A DNA stretch of 64,000 nt from NCBI GenBank assembly GCA_963995505.1, contig OZ023180.1, forward strand, positions 7,227,263-7,291,262. The letters are read 5' to 3'. This document shows, piece by piece, positions 11,381-22,215 of this stretch; the stretch's first letter is position 1; each line of letters opens with the position of its first letter. Position numbers and translations under genes: made by a program. The notes under the pieces were generated by a model. It did no database searches. It was not told the DNA's origin and saw nothing but the letters and a program-made list of their open reading frames with translations. The stretch is from Hypericum androsaemum. Lineage: Eukaryota > Streptophyta > Magnoliopsida > Malpighiales > Hypericaceae.

Positions 11381-12107
11381 TTAGGATGGGAATTAGACCC
11401 TTACTCTGAGGGTCTACCCTTATCCAGACCCGAAGGGTCCAAGACCTGTTGACTTTGACCGAGTCTAGACCATGATCCTGCCCGGATCCTGATATTTTTA
11501 AAGGATAAGGGTATGGATATAGATCTATAAGATTATCCCATGATCCTACCCGAAATTTTTAAATTAATATTAAAATAATATATATATATGTATATTAATT
11601 ATTAGACATAATTCGCTCAGCCTGATCCTGCCTTGATTGTGAATGATCGAGGCATCCGTCCAAAGGATTCACTCTTGCACATGAAAGAACACAGAATGCA
11701 AGATAAGCTCATTATCACACATCGTCTCATTGAAGATAATACCATTATGAAGCAGCCCCAAGCCCCAAGTAATAGCAGCGAAAATCACGAACCAAATTCT
11801 CAATTTTAACTTACCCAACTTCAACTTTTTTTGGATTTGCTTGGTTGGTTTCTTTGTATTGATTTATTTAATGAATAAAAATATCTCATTGCTATTTAAA
11901 AACTATCAAAAGATAATTTAAATTTTAAAAATTAAATATTAAAATAAATATGGACCCGCGGGTCGCCCTGATCCTGCCCAATTTTTTAGGACCCAGATCC
12001 TGCCCGAATTATTATTTTTAAAGAGGATAAGGGTAAGGATCTGGGTCCACCATTTAAAACAAGGGTAAGAATCTGGGTCCTATGGATCCTGCCCATTGTC
12101 ATCCCTA
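11381..12107. mobile_element. Non-autonomous hAT element nested in the LTR element
   Basis: The ends are short inverted repeats (left TTAGGATGGGAAT, right ATTGTCATCCCTA). They are flanked by CCGTTTAG (11373-11380) and CCGTTTAA (12108-12115), an 8-bp target duplication with one mismatch. Both subterminal regions repeat the motif GGATCCTGCCC and its complement many times, as is usual for hAT transposase binding regions. No transposase is present. Confidence 0.8.
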
Positions 12108-12115
12108 CCGTTTAA

Positions 12116-12907
12116 GATTTTTGGAGGAAAACCACAGGGCTGCCGCAGCCAACAACGCGCCCGGCCAACCCGTCGCCATCGGCCGCCTGCCCAGCCGACC
12201 GAGGTTCTTGTCGACCAAGCCCGAGACGCCGTCGCCTCCTCCTAGTGCCTCCCGCACCATGGGTTTTCAGAACTGCGACCCATTTCCCTTGCCGGATCCG
12301 AGGGTTTTCAAAACCGAAACATACCCACGAGCGACGCCACCGCCGAGACCGCCTGGACCGCGCCGCGTTGCCGCCTCTTGTGCCCACGCTGCCCTGTCAG
12401 TTGATAACATCTCCGCCGCCCTTGATGGTTGTCCTGTTGGGTTATCCCCCTTTTCTCTATTTAGGGTTTTGTGAATCAGGAATTATCTTGGATTGTTGTG
12501 AAGTTGATTGAAGTTTGGGGACCTATTTGTAATTTTTTGGAGCAGTTGGAACTGGTTGTGACTTATTGCAGATATTAGGGACTGATTCATAATTGGCCAG
12601 TAGGTTAATTACAGATTGGTGCCACCAGATTTTGAGAAGTTGCAGATTGATCCAGGCAAAATTTCAAATTTTGCAGATTGATCCCTTTTGGGCTTAATTG
12701 AAGATGCTTGATTCTATGGTGTCTATGATGTATGTTCCTACTTTAAGGAATATTCATAATCTTGATTGGAGAATTTTGAAAAAAGATTTTATCAATTAGC
12801 TTGTGAATATTCATCTATATTTTGATCATGAGATGCTTCGAAAATCAGCTAAATTATAATTTGTGATCTTGCGATTACAAAGAGATCTCTTTCATTAGTG
12901 GAGTACA
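12116..12907. other. Leader-like region of the LTR element
   Basis: A GC- and CCG-rich stretch at 12120-12440 is followed by AT-rich DNA. Open frames exist in the GC-rich part but overlap the hAT end and show no known domain. Confidence 0.3.
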
Positions 12908-13483
12908 TTGCAAGCTCGGAGACAACGAGAAGGTAAAAGAAGAATCGCTCGATGGATTACAATGAGAGATCTTTTGATTTGTAAGCTTTTTTCTAAGAAT
13001 TTTGATGAAGCTCTGAACCTTGCTGGTACAAAGTATGAAGCTTTATGGGATTATTATCATGATCATATTGCTGAACATAAAGCTTCTCAGATAAGTGGTG
13101 AGACTTTAATTTGGAAAGAATTTGGTGATTTTGTTGATGATTTATTTGATGAGGGTTCTGATTTATCCCATGAAAGGATTCCTTTTCAGTCTCATGGTCT
13201 TGAAGATAATGGTGAACCAATTTATGACTCCTACCCTGGTGAGAGGGATGAGGTTGATGAAGGTGAACCAATTTATGACTCATACCTTGGTGAGGAGGAC
13301 GAGGTTGAAGAAGTTGTTGCTAGTGAGTTTGCTGAAGATTGCTTTGATAGAGAATATTTTGATGAATCTGAAGCACCATTATATTCTTTAAGAGAGCTGT
13401 TTGACGAGTCATGTGTTATTGATGCTGCTGACATGAGACAATATGCAATTTCTATTACTACGATGCTGAGATTGAACCCATGA
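12908..13483 (+). CDS. Acidic ORF of a non-autonomous LTR element
   Basis: The 191-residue product starts basic (RRQREGKRRIARW) and becomes strongly acidic, with an internal duplication built on EPIYDSYPGERDEVDEG. There is no zinc knuckle or polymerase motif. The next frame (13480-13735) continues with EYVKHIDFLGVDKFEY, which is also found in the element at 24897-32016 (EYVEHIDFLGVDKFDY), so one shifted ORF probably once covered both parts. The function is unknown, with a structural role in the retroelement as one guess. Confidence 0.45.
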   Translation: MQARRQREGKRRIARWITMRDLLICKLFSKNFDEALNLAGTKYEALWDYYHDHIAEHKASQISGETLIWKEFGDFVDDLFDEGSDLSHERIPFQSHGLEDNGEPIYDSYPGERDEVDEGEPIYDSYLGEEDEVEEVVASEFAEDCFDREYFDESEAPLYSLRELFDESCVIDAADMRQYAISITTMLRLNP

Positions 13484-13724
13484 GCCATGATTATTGGATT
13501 GAGTATGTCAAGCACATTGACTTTCTCGGAGTCGACAAGTTTGAATATGTTGAGTTCATGGTCTTTCATGTGGAGAATATTTGCGGTTACCTGATTTCAA
13601 AGTATTTGTTCTGTTGGGATGGACAACATCAAGTTTCACCACGTCACTCAAAGATGTTCAAGAGTGCATGTAAGAAGATCTCGAACTGGCCGACCACATT
13701 AAATTCGAGGACAAAATTTTCCAA

Positions 13725-13735
13725 CCGGGGGAGAA
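13725..13735 (+). other. Polypurine tract
   Basis: CCGGGGGAGAA lies immediately before the TG of the 3' LTR. Confidence 0.7.
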
Positions 13736-14031
13736 TGGTGGAGATAAGGATGGAGATATGTTTATTAATTATCTTTGTGTTTTAGATTATTATCATGATT
13801 TTTATTTATAATAAGATTCTAGTTAATAGGTTTCTTTTGTTTCTTTATAAATATGACATCTTCTATATTATTTTAGTTAGTTGAATTTGATTAATGAAAA
13901 CAAGGGTTTTTCCTATTATCTGTGTCGTTTTTCAGTATTCGTAAAATCAATAGTTCGATACTCTATCGTGTTTTCCGGGTATTCTCAGAATTAACAAATT
14001 CGCGATCTGCTATCCACGTTTCCCTGCATCA
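13736..14031 (+). repeat. 3' LTR
   Basis: This 296-bp repeat is the partner of 10980-11268 and ends CATCA against the duplicated CCTCT. Confidence 0.9.
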
Positions 14032-14432
14032 CCTCTTCTTAACCCAACCTGAACATCAACAGCTTACACCAGCAGCAATTCACTTGTCGACTGGACTAAC
14101 ATACTATGGGCATCGCACATCCATACCAGACAAAGGCGGCGTATCACCAGCCCGTTTCGGAGGCTCAACAACCGGACCAAATTGCCACAGTACTGCTGAC
14201 AGAGGCGGCCTCTTTCTTCTGAACTCGGGCCATCGCGTCTTTTGCAGGTGGATCTAAACTTAATGTGAGGACTAAGAAGGTAAGCTTCTCTCAATTTCTT
14301 CGATAATGTTCCGACTCGAAATATGGCATCCATATGAAGGAAGGAGAAGATGGCATAGATAATTTCCACAGGGACATTAGATAAGCGATCACAATTGTAT
14401 TCCTCGGCATACTTGCGATCTTCAACCAACAT

Positions 14433-14919
14433 CTTTGTAAATTTGATGCATGTGCAAACAATATGGCAGATAGATTAGCCGCTACTCATAAATATAACAA
14501 CGGACATGGAATAATCATACACCAGAATCATTAAAAATTAGAGGGCTATCTAATTATAGAGAAATAGAGAAAGATACCGTTGTCTATAAACTACGGATTT
14601 CTACATTCTAACAAAACAATCAAGATTTTACTTGAGCGAGAGAGGGAGGGGCAAACCTCCGGGAACAGTTCGGGTTTGGATACAGCAGCCACCAAAGGTT
14701 GTCCGGGTTCGGCGATGAGAACCCTATTTCAACGAGTATTTAACATAATTTCAACCAAGTATTTAACTTGGACTTGGATACTTAAAACTGTTGTTACTTC
14801 CTACTTAGCACTTGAAATACATTAATTCTTGCTAACGGTTTTTATAATAAATAGATGTTTGAGTGTTTAGAAAACCCTAACTAGTTATACAATCCTAAGA
14901 GAATTGTTCCTCGACTAGC
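14433..14919. promoter_or_regulatory. Upstream region of F-box copy 2
   Basis: The part from about 14580 to 14860 aligns with 1681-2010 upstream of copy 1. About 130 bp at 14440-14570 has no counterpart there. No gene is seen. Confidence 0.4.
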
Positions 14920-14929
14920 CTATGACAAC

Positions 14930-15358
14930 GGGAGTGGATTGAGTACGGAATGAAAGAATTGATTCCGTACGGTTTGAAGTGAAGGGGGACCGCAGCGGCA
15001 AGTGCATGTATGTGATAATGGCAAACACAGTTATGTGATAATGGCAAGTGCAGTTATGTTATAATGGCATGTGTATTTGTGATAGCGGCAAGTCCCGTTT
15101 ATGATAATGGCGTGCGTGGCTTTTTTCATTTTGGTCCCCCGTATTTTAGCATTTTTGCAAAAAGGTCATACTGGCACGCACGGTTATGTGATACTGGCAT
15201 GCGCAGTTATGTGATACTGGCATTTGTATCCGGCCTGCGTTTGTGAATAGCTTTTTTCATTTTGGTCCCCGTATTTTAGCGCGTTTGCAAAAAAGTTCCC
15301 GCGTGTCTTCATTCCGAACGGTTCGGAATCTGAGCATTCCGTACCCAATCCATACCCC
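14930..15358. mobile_element. Small Mutator-like MITE
   Basis: The inverted ends are GGGAGTGGATTGAGTACGG and, on the other strand, GGGTATGGATTGGGTACGG. TATGACAAC flanks both sides (14921-14929 and 15359-15367), extendable to 10 bp as CTATGACAAC. The 429-bp interior is non-coding. It holds repeated TATGTGATA-type units and two copies of a CATTTTGGTCCCCGTATTTT-like block. Confidence 0.8.
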
Positions 15359-15690
15359 TATGACAACTACTAGTGGGTTCCTAATCAAATTATGTATATG
15401 TTGCTTTTGAAAATTTAGTTCCATTACTAACTAGTGAATGACGTATGATGCAACCGATTATTACGTAATAATTGATTTTTTTATAAGTATACGTAATAAT
15501 TGATTGCCAATCTTTTTTTTATAAGTAAAGTAGTAAAGTTGTATTACTCGTAATAATATTAAATGTAACATATAACAACCTTTTTTGCAACCAGTGATGT
15601 ACCATTCTCTTGTATTTCAATAAAATCTAAATTCCAGCTATCAAAAAGAAAAATGAAGGAAGATGAAAAAAGAAGTGGAGGAGGCAGAAG

Positions 15691-15780
15691 TAGGGATGGC
15701 GACCTACTACCCATACCTTAGCTTGGAGATTTGAATTCATACCCTATCTTCGATCTAGAGTGATTACTCTTGTATTAAAT
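15691..15780 (+). mobile_element. Possible hAT terminal fragment
   Basis: TAGGGATGGCGAC has the form of a plant hAT terminus and is followed by subterminal CCATACC and CATACCC repeats. No partner end or target duplication was found nearby. Confidence 0.3.
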
Positions 15781-16883
15781 GTAAGATTTTTTTTTGGTAG
15801 GTAAATTGATTTTATTTAAAATTTATATAGTAATATATAAGATATTTTTTATAATTTTTAAACATAACATTTTTAATTATATATATTTAATTCAAATAAA
15901 TCATAAATACAAGACATTTTATACGTTGTACATCAACATTCAATAAAAACTTTAGAAAAATGATGTGATATCAAATTTTATAATTTTAAATTAGATGGTA
16001 GACGACAAAATTAATCTCCTTTCAAAAGTCTCAACCAACTCATGTCTAGATTAGTAGGTTTAGTGACTGCCTAGATACTCATTAATATAAGCAAAAAATC
16101 TAACGAATTAAACACTTCAAGAGATTTCCTTATTGTTTCTCAAAAAAAAAACTTTAAGAGAAAGACATTATACTCATCCAATTCATGTCCTGAAAATGGA
16201 ATTAATCAAATAACATCCGTCAAACGTCCATCAGTTGGGTTTAGAACCCAATTGGAACCAAACCCACTACGGCATAAAACCAAAACGGTAGAACCTAAAA
16301 TTGGCACTATGAACTCCCAATTTCAGAATCCTAATAAACTATTAAGTCATGTTCAAGAAATTAGGACATTGTACTATGAAGTTTATAGCCTGTAATAGGG
16401 TCTTTGCTTCTACTAAAATAAAACGGGGCAAGTCAATACCCGAACCTCTTATCGATCCTCTCAATAATTCCCATAAACAATGGGGCAATTGGGACCATTA
16501 GAGGTGCGCTCTTGACTTCTCCCCCACACTCTCTTCTCTTTACCCAAAATAACCACATTTTCGTTTGCGACTCAGCTTTTGTTTCCATATAATTGGATGC
16601 CCCTCCTGTTAATAATAGCTGCAAACAAGAGAGAAAATAGGGTTGAGCTTATCATTTGACCTTAGAAACTGGGACTCAATTCGGAAGTTTACTTGAGAAG
16701 TACCGAGAAAGAATTGGAATGTAATAATATCGATCCATATACATCAAATATAAAAGAAAAGTGTGTTAGGATTACCATATTATCAGGATTTTTTGAAAAT
16801 AATTCATAAGAAAAAGTTTTAAAAAATCTGATAAATTTAAGCTTCAGACAAAAGGCAGAGGTGCAAACCTATAATTTGAAGCT
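15781..16883. other. Intergenic region 3' of the HD-ZIP gene
   Basis: AT-rich with no supported gene. The part nearest 16884 should contain the 3' UTR of the HD-ZIP gene on the minus strand. Confidence 0.5.
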
Positions 16884-19800
16884 TCAGAGATCTCGTGCAT
16901 TCTCGCCTGACAAAGCAGCCTTAATCCTCTCAACGGTACAAGAAATGAGGTTGTTAACAGTAGCAATGGATCCAAGAGAGAGCTTCGCAGTTGGGACGGA
17001 ATCAACCAGAATCTGGAAAGCCACTGTTAGAAGGGAGCCCCCGGAGGCTGCACCTTGATCACCACCAAGCCCGCCTGTTCCATCGGAAAGTATGGCAAAT
17101 CCGGATGGAAGCAGGGCGACGCAGTCCGGGTCCCCGCCATTGAGGACTACGTTCATCGCGACGATGTCCACGGGAGCGTAGATCACGAATGAGCCCATGG
17201 GGTCATTGCTGCTCTCTTGTAGGATCAGCATGTTGCTTTGGCTCGAATTCGCGCTCTGAAAATACACGAAGATGAGTTAATGCTCAACCATGTTCTTGAA
17301 GCATTAAAAAGGATATGCTAGTAGTGATTTGACATTATTTACATTTACGCGAAGCAGAGATACGCAATTGCCTGTGTCTCTCCCGTTGGCAATATGAGCC
17401 ATTTCTTGAACAACTCCGCCATTTGATAGGATATCCCACTGCATTCAATTGAATTAGATACGAATATATTCGATATTAAGATTTTATCGAGCGACATTTT
17501 ATTTATCTTGATCACCATTTACCATTTTTACCTCACTACGAGAATTCTCATCGCGGAGGAAATCGAAGACCCTCTTCGGAGGAAGAGGAAGCCAGAAGGA
17601 AGTGGCAGCGCTAAGCACAATACCGGGAGGCCTCCCCGGATCATCAATGCTCTTCCTGGTCATCACCCGGACATCATCAGCTTGGGTTCCTGCCAGTGAT
17701 GTCCATTTTTGGGCAGTCGAAGCGCTCACTCCCGAACAAAAACTTATCACCATCCTCTCTGCCAGCTTCAGCATGCTCCTCCTCCCTTCTTCACTTGTAA
17801 TCACTGCCAATTTCCGAAATACAAGGGTCAGCCCGTTATTGTTAAAATATTTGTATCCAATCTGAATGTTAAATTGGCGAAACAATGCACTTCAATCATA
17901 CCACCGATCTCAGCTGTGGGAATGCTCGTTGCCATTGCGCTTGCGAGACGCTCGCACTGTCTGTCCAAGGTAGCCACCCAGCGTTTCGCACCGAAAGCGT
18001 GGCCGGAGGCAACCAACTGCCTGTATAAATCGTGGACGCCTGGTCCATCTTCCACCTCCACATGCTCCACCCAAGTGACCTGTTGTACAAGAAAGACCAC
18101 AATCACTCAGTACACGAGGGCAATGGAGACGGATTGATGATTTCCCACTTCCAAATTCGGTTACCTTCGAGTATCCGTTCGGCATTTCTTGTATTATACA
18201 CCCGGATGGCCTCCTGTGTGTTCTAGCCGTAGGACTTGGCCTTAAATGGTCCAAGGAAACGTCAACGACTACCCAAGTCCCTTCACCATGTTGTTTGCAG
18301 TACCTTGCGTAGTAACTCTCTCGAGCCGCGACTAGCGGAGTGGGCAACTGAATCTCAGATGTCATCTGCAAGATCCATAGATTTGTTGCAAAAAATCAGT
18401 ATATCAAGAAACAAAAAATACGCGACGAAGATCTTTCGAGATGCATTACCACTTGCAAGGCTCCATTGTAGTTCCCTGCTACTCCAGTAGATAGTACTTC
18501 AAAGGTAATAGCCCTCGATACAAGACCCGAAAACAAGGTAGACCATTGATTCTGAAATTATTAAAAACATCCCAATAATTACTTGTTAAATTATCAATAA
18601 ATTATTTAGGATACTTCAATTCAGATTCTTACCGCATCCATAAGATACTCCACCAGATTAATGTGGTTCATAATAACAACTGCAGATTCCCTTGACGCCT
18701 CGGATCTGTATCCAGGAGGTTTCGGGCCTATTCCATGAGGAAATGTCCTGACGTACTCTTCCTCGTTCAGTACTTGTGTTGATCCGTCCAAGCTGTTCAT
18801 CCAGAGGGGCTCGCCCATCTGAGCCATCCGGACTAGTTCTTCCATGGCCGCAACAGCTAGCTCGATTATCATTGGCTTGTCAACATCAGTAGGTGCACTT
18901 ATCGAACGAAGGAGGTCTCCGGCACCATACATTTCCCCGCCAATTCCAGGCGGCCCACCATAGTTTCCGACTCCAAAATCGAGTGAGCGCTGCTGGGTGA
19001 TCGGATTGGAGAGCAATGGATAGTTTACTGCTGGCTTCCCGACGTACTTAGCAGCTATTGCGGAGATACGGTCAATCTATCATCAATTTAATTTCTTTGA
19101 TTAGTCAAGCCTTTCATATAGAGCAAGCGAAGAACAAAAATAAATGTATCTATCTGATTTAGAATTCAAAAGGTTGATCCCACAAAATTATGTAGAAGGA
19201 CAGATTAGTTAGAACCATGTAAAAGTTTTAGAACATAGATTAGTGGATTCGGTGGGTATCCATATCTGGACATCAAGTTGTTTCAACGAATAAAAATATA
19301 TACCGACGCTATCTATTAATTGATGCTATAAATAGGATCATTAGAGGAAGGATCACCATCAATTAAATATTAATGTCTAGCAACACACTTGATTTTCTTG
19401 CTGATGTGTTTATTCTATGGTAAATCCACTTGGATATATAATTTAATGTTCTGAATGCAATCCTTTATGATTTTAGTAATAAAATCCCTTTGAAGAAGAT
19501 ATTTTACTAATAAATTCTGAGATAAACTACAATCTTCTCAAGATATTCTTATCCTTTCAAAATAAATGAGAATGTCCACCAAATATCGGATTTATTAATT
19601 AATTCTTGAAAAAGATTAATTAGGAGAATCCTAATTTTCTTTTTACCTCTTCTCTTAGTCTGGCGTTTTCAAGTCTGAGATGATGCTCGTCAAAGGACAT
19701 CTCTCCGACAGCCGTAGGCCCTCCGCAATTCGGACAGGAAGCGTTGTGAAGGGCTTCCCTTAATCTGATGCTATCAGCTCTCAGCTTCTCGTTCTCTGTC

Positions 19801-21515
19801 CGAAGCTGTGTGTTTTCATGTCTCTCATGTTGGGTCTGCCAGAAATAATATCAGAATCATAAAATGTAAGATAAGAAATTACTAAAAAGAGCAACGTAAA
19901 ATAATTAAGTTCGAGTGTGTAAAACAACATTGAGCTGTTAACCCAAAATATTGTCGTCTAGTGGGGATGCCCAGATATCAGTTGGTTTTAATCAAAAAGG
20001 CTATTGTAACTGCTCTTTTCTTAATAGGAAACTGGAAAAGGCATAATTAACAAAAGGGTAGTCATCTAATAATAATTAGGATATAAACATTTCTCGGCCT
20101 TTTTTGCTAAGATTAAGAGTAATAACAATTAAGATTGTAGCCCAAAACACCTTTTTTTTAACAGTCAAATTGAAGTTTTTTTCCCTCAATTAAAAATTTA
20201 TACTAGGTTGATACAAAAAATAGACAAAATCTTTTGGTCTAGTCTCTGAAATTGAGAAGAAAAAAAAAACAACTGTAAACATTAAATTGTACCTTCATCT
20301 GGGTCCGCTTGTTCTGGAACCAAAATTTGACTTGTAAGGGCTCTAGCCCTAACTCGCGGCTCAGCTCCCTCCTCTGCTTGTCATCTGGGTGTGGACACTC
20401 TTTGAAGAATCTAAACTCAAAAACAATTTAAAGAGGAAAAGAAAATCCATAAGATCAAAATCCATTATGAAATTTAGAAATGACCTAGTAATAAGAAGGT
20501 CATCAATGTTGGGCTGCATTTGGGTGTACTCTAATTATAATTTGGAGTAATTAATAAATTTCTACTTGTAAACATATGGAAATGTAACATACGCTTCCAT
20601 TTCTTGGATCTGGCGCTGGGTATGGCGATGGTAACGCTTTTTCTTATTAGGCTGTTGATCTTGATCGTCGCCGGAGGCACCGCCTTCCTGGTTCTCGCTG
20701 CCGGACCTCGTGAAACTGTCAAATTCGTCCTCTCTTATCGGACCAATGTCGCCCTCGGATGTGTTCTGAGTCATGTCTAGGTGGTGCAGTCCGTCCATCA
20801 AGTTTGGCTGGAAAATCATCTACAGATCTTTAAGAATACTTGCAGAAGTCTTTTTCACTAGAAATAATTTAGAAGGGAAAAAAATTTATTATGTTCCTAA
20901 TTGAAAAATAAAAGAAGAAGAAGAAGACAAAGAATCAGCAAAATGTATTGTCCCTGTGCATATAGGTAAATTGTTATTTAAGAGAGAGATCGATCAATCA
21001 ATTAATTAAACTTTCATGTGTATGTATGTAGACTGTTAATTAGAGGAAGGGGTTATTAAAAGGGAACGGAAAGAGACCTAGTTTTGACTCGAGAACACTC
21101 TTGTTTTCGTATAGTAGAGAGACAATACTCGATTCCGAATATAAAAAATAAGAGAAAGAGATCCTGTTAAGTCCTCTTCTCCATCCGTGCCAGAGAAAGA
21201 GACTCCACACGTTTTCCAAATACCGAGAAGGATTTTACTTAAAATAGTGAATTAGTCTTCACTTGACTAAATACGCTGACTTAACAATCAAGTATTACTC
21301 CTCACTGGCGACTCTTTTTCTGTGGAAAAAAACATGAAATCCAAATAGATCAAAGGGCCAATGAAAATTAAATTGATTAATCAATTAAGGATATAATGAA
21401 ACTTTTTTTCCCTCACCTGACCGAGAGAGAGCCCAGAAGACGATCCGAACCCACCAGCATTCCCGTTCATCTGATCACCCATAGACACCGGCGGCAAGCT
21501 TCGCGCCGGAATCAT
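16884..21515 (-). CDS. HDG2-like: Class IV HD-ZIP (homeodomain-START) transcription factor, HDG2-like
   Basis: Eleven coding exons on the minus strand give 761 residues with all junctions GT-AG and in frame: 21515-21417, 20807-20593, 20410-20293, 19835-19647, 19076-18633, 18551-18450, 18365-18165, 18079-17902, 17803-17532, 17438-17343, 17255-16884. The homeodomain is at about 88-144, with helix 3 reading [13 protein letters not shown]. The zipper-loop-zipper (about 145-215) carries the CPNCGG pair. START spans about 274-507 and the START-associated domain follows. The sequence [16 protein letters not shown] before the homeodomain and the C-terminal region are closest to Arabidopsis HDG2. Family members act in the nucleus on L1-box promoters in epidermal differentiation. 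An in-frame TAG lies upstream of the chosen ATG, and GLSLGQ joins PNLMDG at the first junction as in relatives. No defect is seen. Confidence 0.95.
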
Positions 21516-22110
21516 CGCTCCACCTGGCACACGATTCACAACCCCACAAACCCTAAAGCCTCTTCTCTATTGAACCAACATAATTCTCAATTCTTACGTA
21601 ATAAATACATTTAATTAATTTATGGGCTCTCTCTCTCTCTCTCTCTAGGTTGTCTATTAGTTAACAGCAAGACAAAGGGAGGAGGGATGTATATATATCT
21701 CCTATTACAAGACAACAATTAGATAATTTAGATACGGCTTTTTCTTGTCCGAGAAAAAGACATCTGTCTGTCTGATCCTCCCTCCCTCTCTCTCTAACGC
21801 TCGTCTAGGATCACGAAAATCTTGTTCTTTTGACCCTCCTCTTTCTTATCCTCTACAAGGAAGTTAAAGGCAAAATCAGATTTTATTTTGACTTTACGGA
21901 ATATAGAGAGCCTCCAATAACGGAACTTTTTACTTACCAAAACAGGAACCATAGGGAAACCCTAATGAAAAAACTGCTTGAATCCCCATGAACAAAAATA
22001 AAAAAAGGATTTTGGACTATTGATCCTGGAGATGGAGATGGTTACCTGGCCTCTAGACGGGTCTTCAAAGGTCAGCAGTCCTCGTGGCGGTTCGGGTTTT
22101 TATATATATG
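21516..22110 (-). promoter_or_regulatory. Core promoter and 5' leader of the HD-ZIP gene
   Basis: On the minus strand CATATATATA (22110-22101) is a good TATA box about 590 bp above the start codon. A likely leader intron has the donor CCAG/GTAACC (exon ends 22046) and a pyrimidine-rich acceptor CTTCCTTGTAG (exon restarts about 21852). The leader contains GA-rich tracts and upstream ATGs. The intron is a prediction from splice signals only. Confidence 0.5.
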
Positions 22111-22115
22111 GTAAG

Positions 22116-22215
22116 GAGGGAATTGTAAGGAAGGGACAAGGGAGAGCCTAAGAGTAAAGGGAAGAGAAGAAGAAGAGGAAGGGGAAAAGGGAAAGAGAGG
22201 AAGCGATGGAGAGAA
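22116..22215 (+). repeat. Polypurine (GA-rich) tract in the HD-ZIP promoter
   Basis: About 100 bp are nearly all purine on the plus strand, just upstream of the TATA box. Pyrimidine/purine tracts of this kind are common in plant core promoters. Confidence 0.7.

Larger units (their letters stand above)
10980..14031 (+). mobile_element. Non-autonomous LTR retroelement inserted in F-box copy 2
   Basis: LTRs at 10980-11268 and 13736-14031 both start TGGTGGAGATAAGG and end CTGCATCA. The duplication CCTCT is at 10975-10979 and 14032-14036, and joining the flanks restores the F-box sequence seen in copy 1. A primer site (TGGTATCAGAGC) starts at 11271 and a polypurine tract (CCGGGGGAGAA) ends at 13735. 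The interior has an acidic ORF but no protease, integrase or reverse transcriptase, so it must have moved with enzymes from another element. A hAT element is nested inside it at 11381-12107. Confidence 0.9.
9713..14432 (-). pseudogene. F-box/LRR (FBD-type) protein pseudogene, copy 2, split by an LTR element
   Basis: On the minus strand an ATG at 14432 opens a frame with an F-box (DRLSNVPVEIIYAIFSFL). The gene continues as exon 1 (14432-14032, then 10979-10417), exon 2 (10346-10173) and exon 3 (9967-9713, stop at 9713). The GT-AG sites at 10416/10347 and 10172/9968 are intact. Two lesions kill it. A 3052-bp LTR element sits in exon 1 at 10980-14031 with the 5-bp duplication CCTCT on both sides. 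A 70-bp deletion relative to copy 1 lies at about 10700, at a GAC microhomology, and shifts the frame. Exon 3 encodes an FBD-like tail (LSNIEIELQCISYD, LKKITLFCLRED). As an F-box protein it would have been an SCF substrate receptor. Confidence 0.8.

Noticed and set aside
12082..12511. Overlapping proline/arginine-rich ORFs
   Set aside because: The start lies inside the hAT end and the rest is a GC-rich stretch open on both strands. No domain is recognised.
17508..18490. Several plus-strand ORFs of 60-140 codons
   Set aside because: They are antisense shadows of HD-ZIP exons 6-9.
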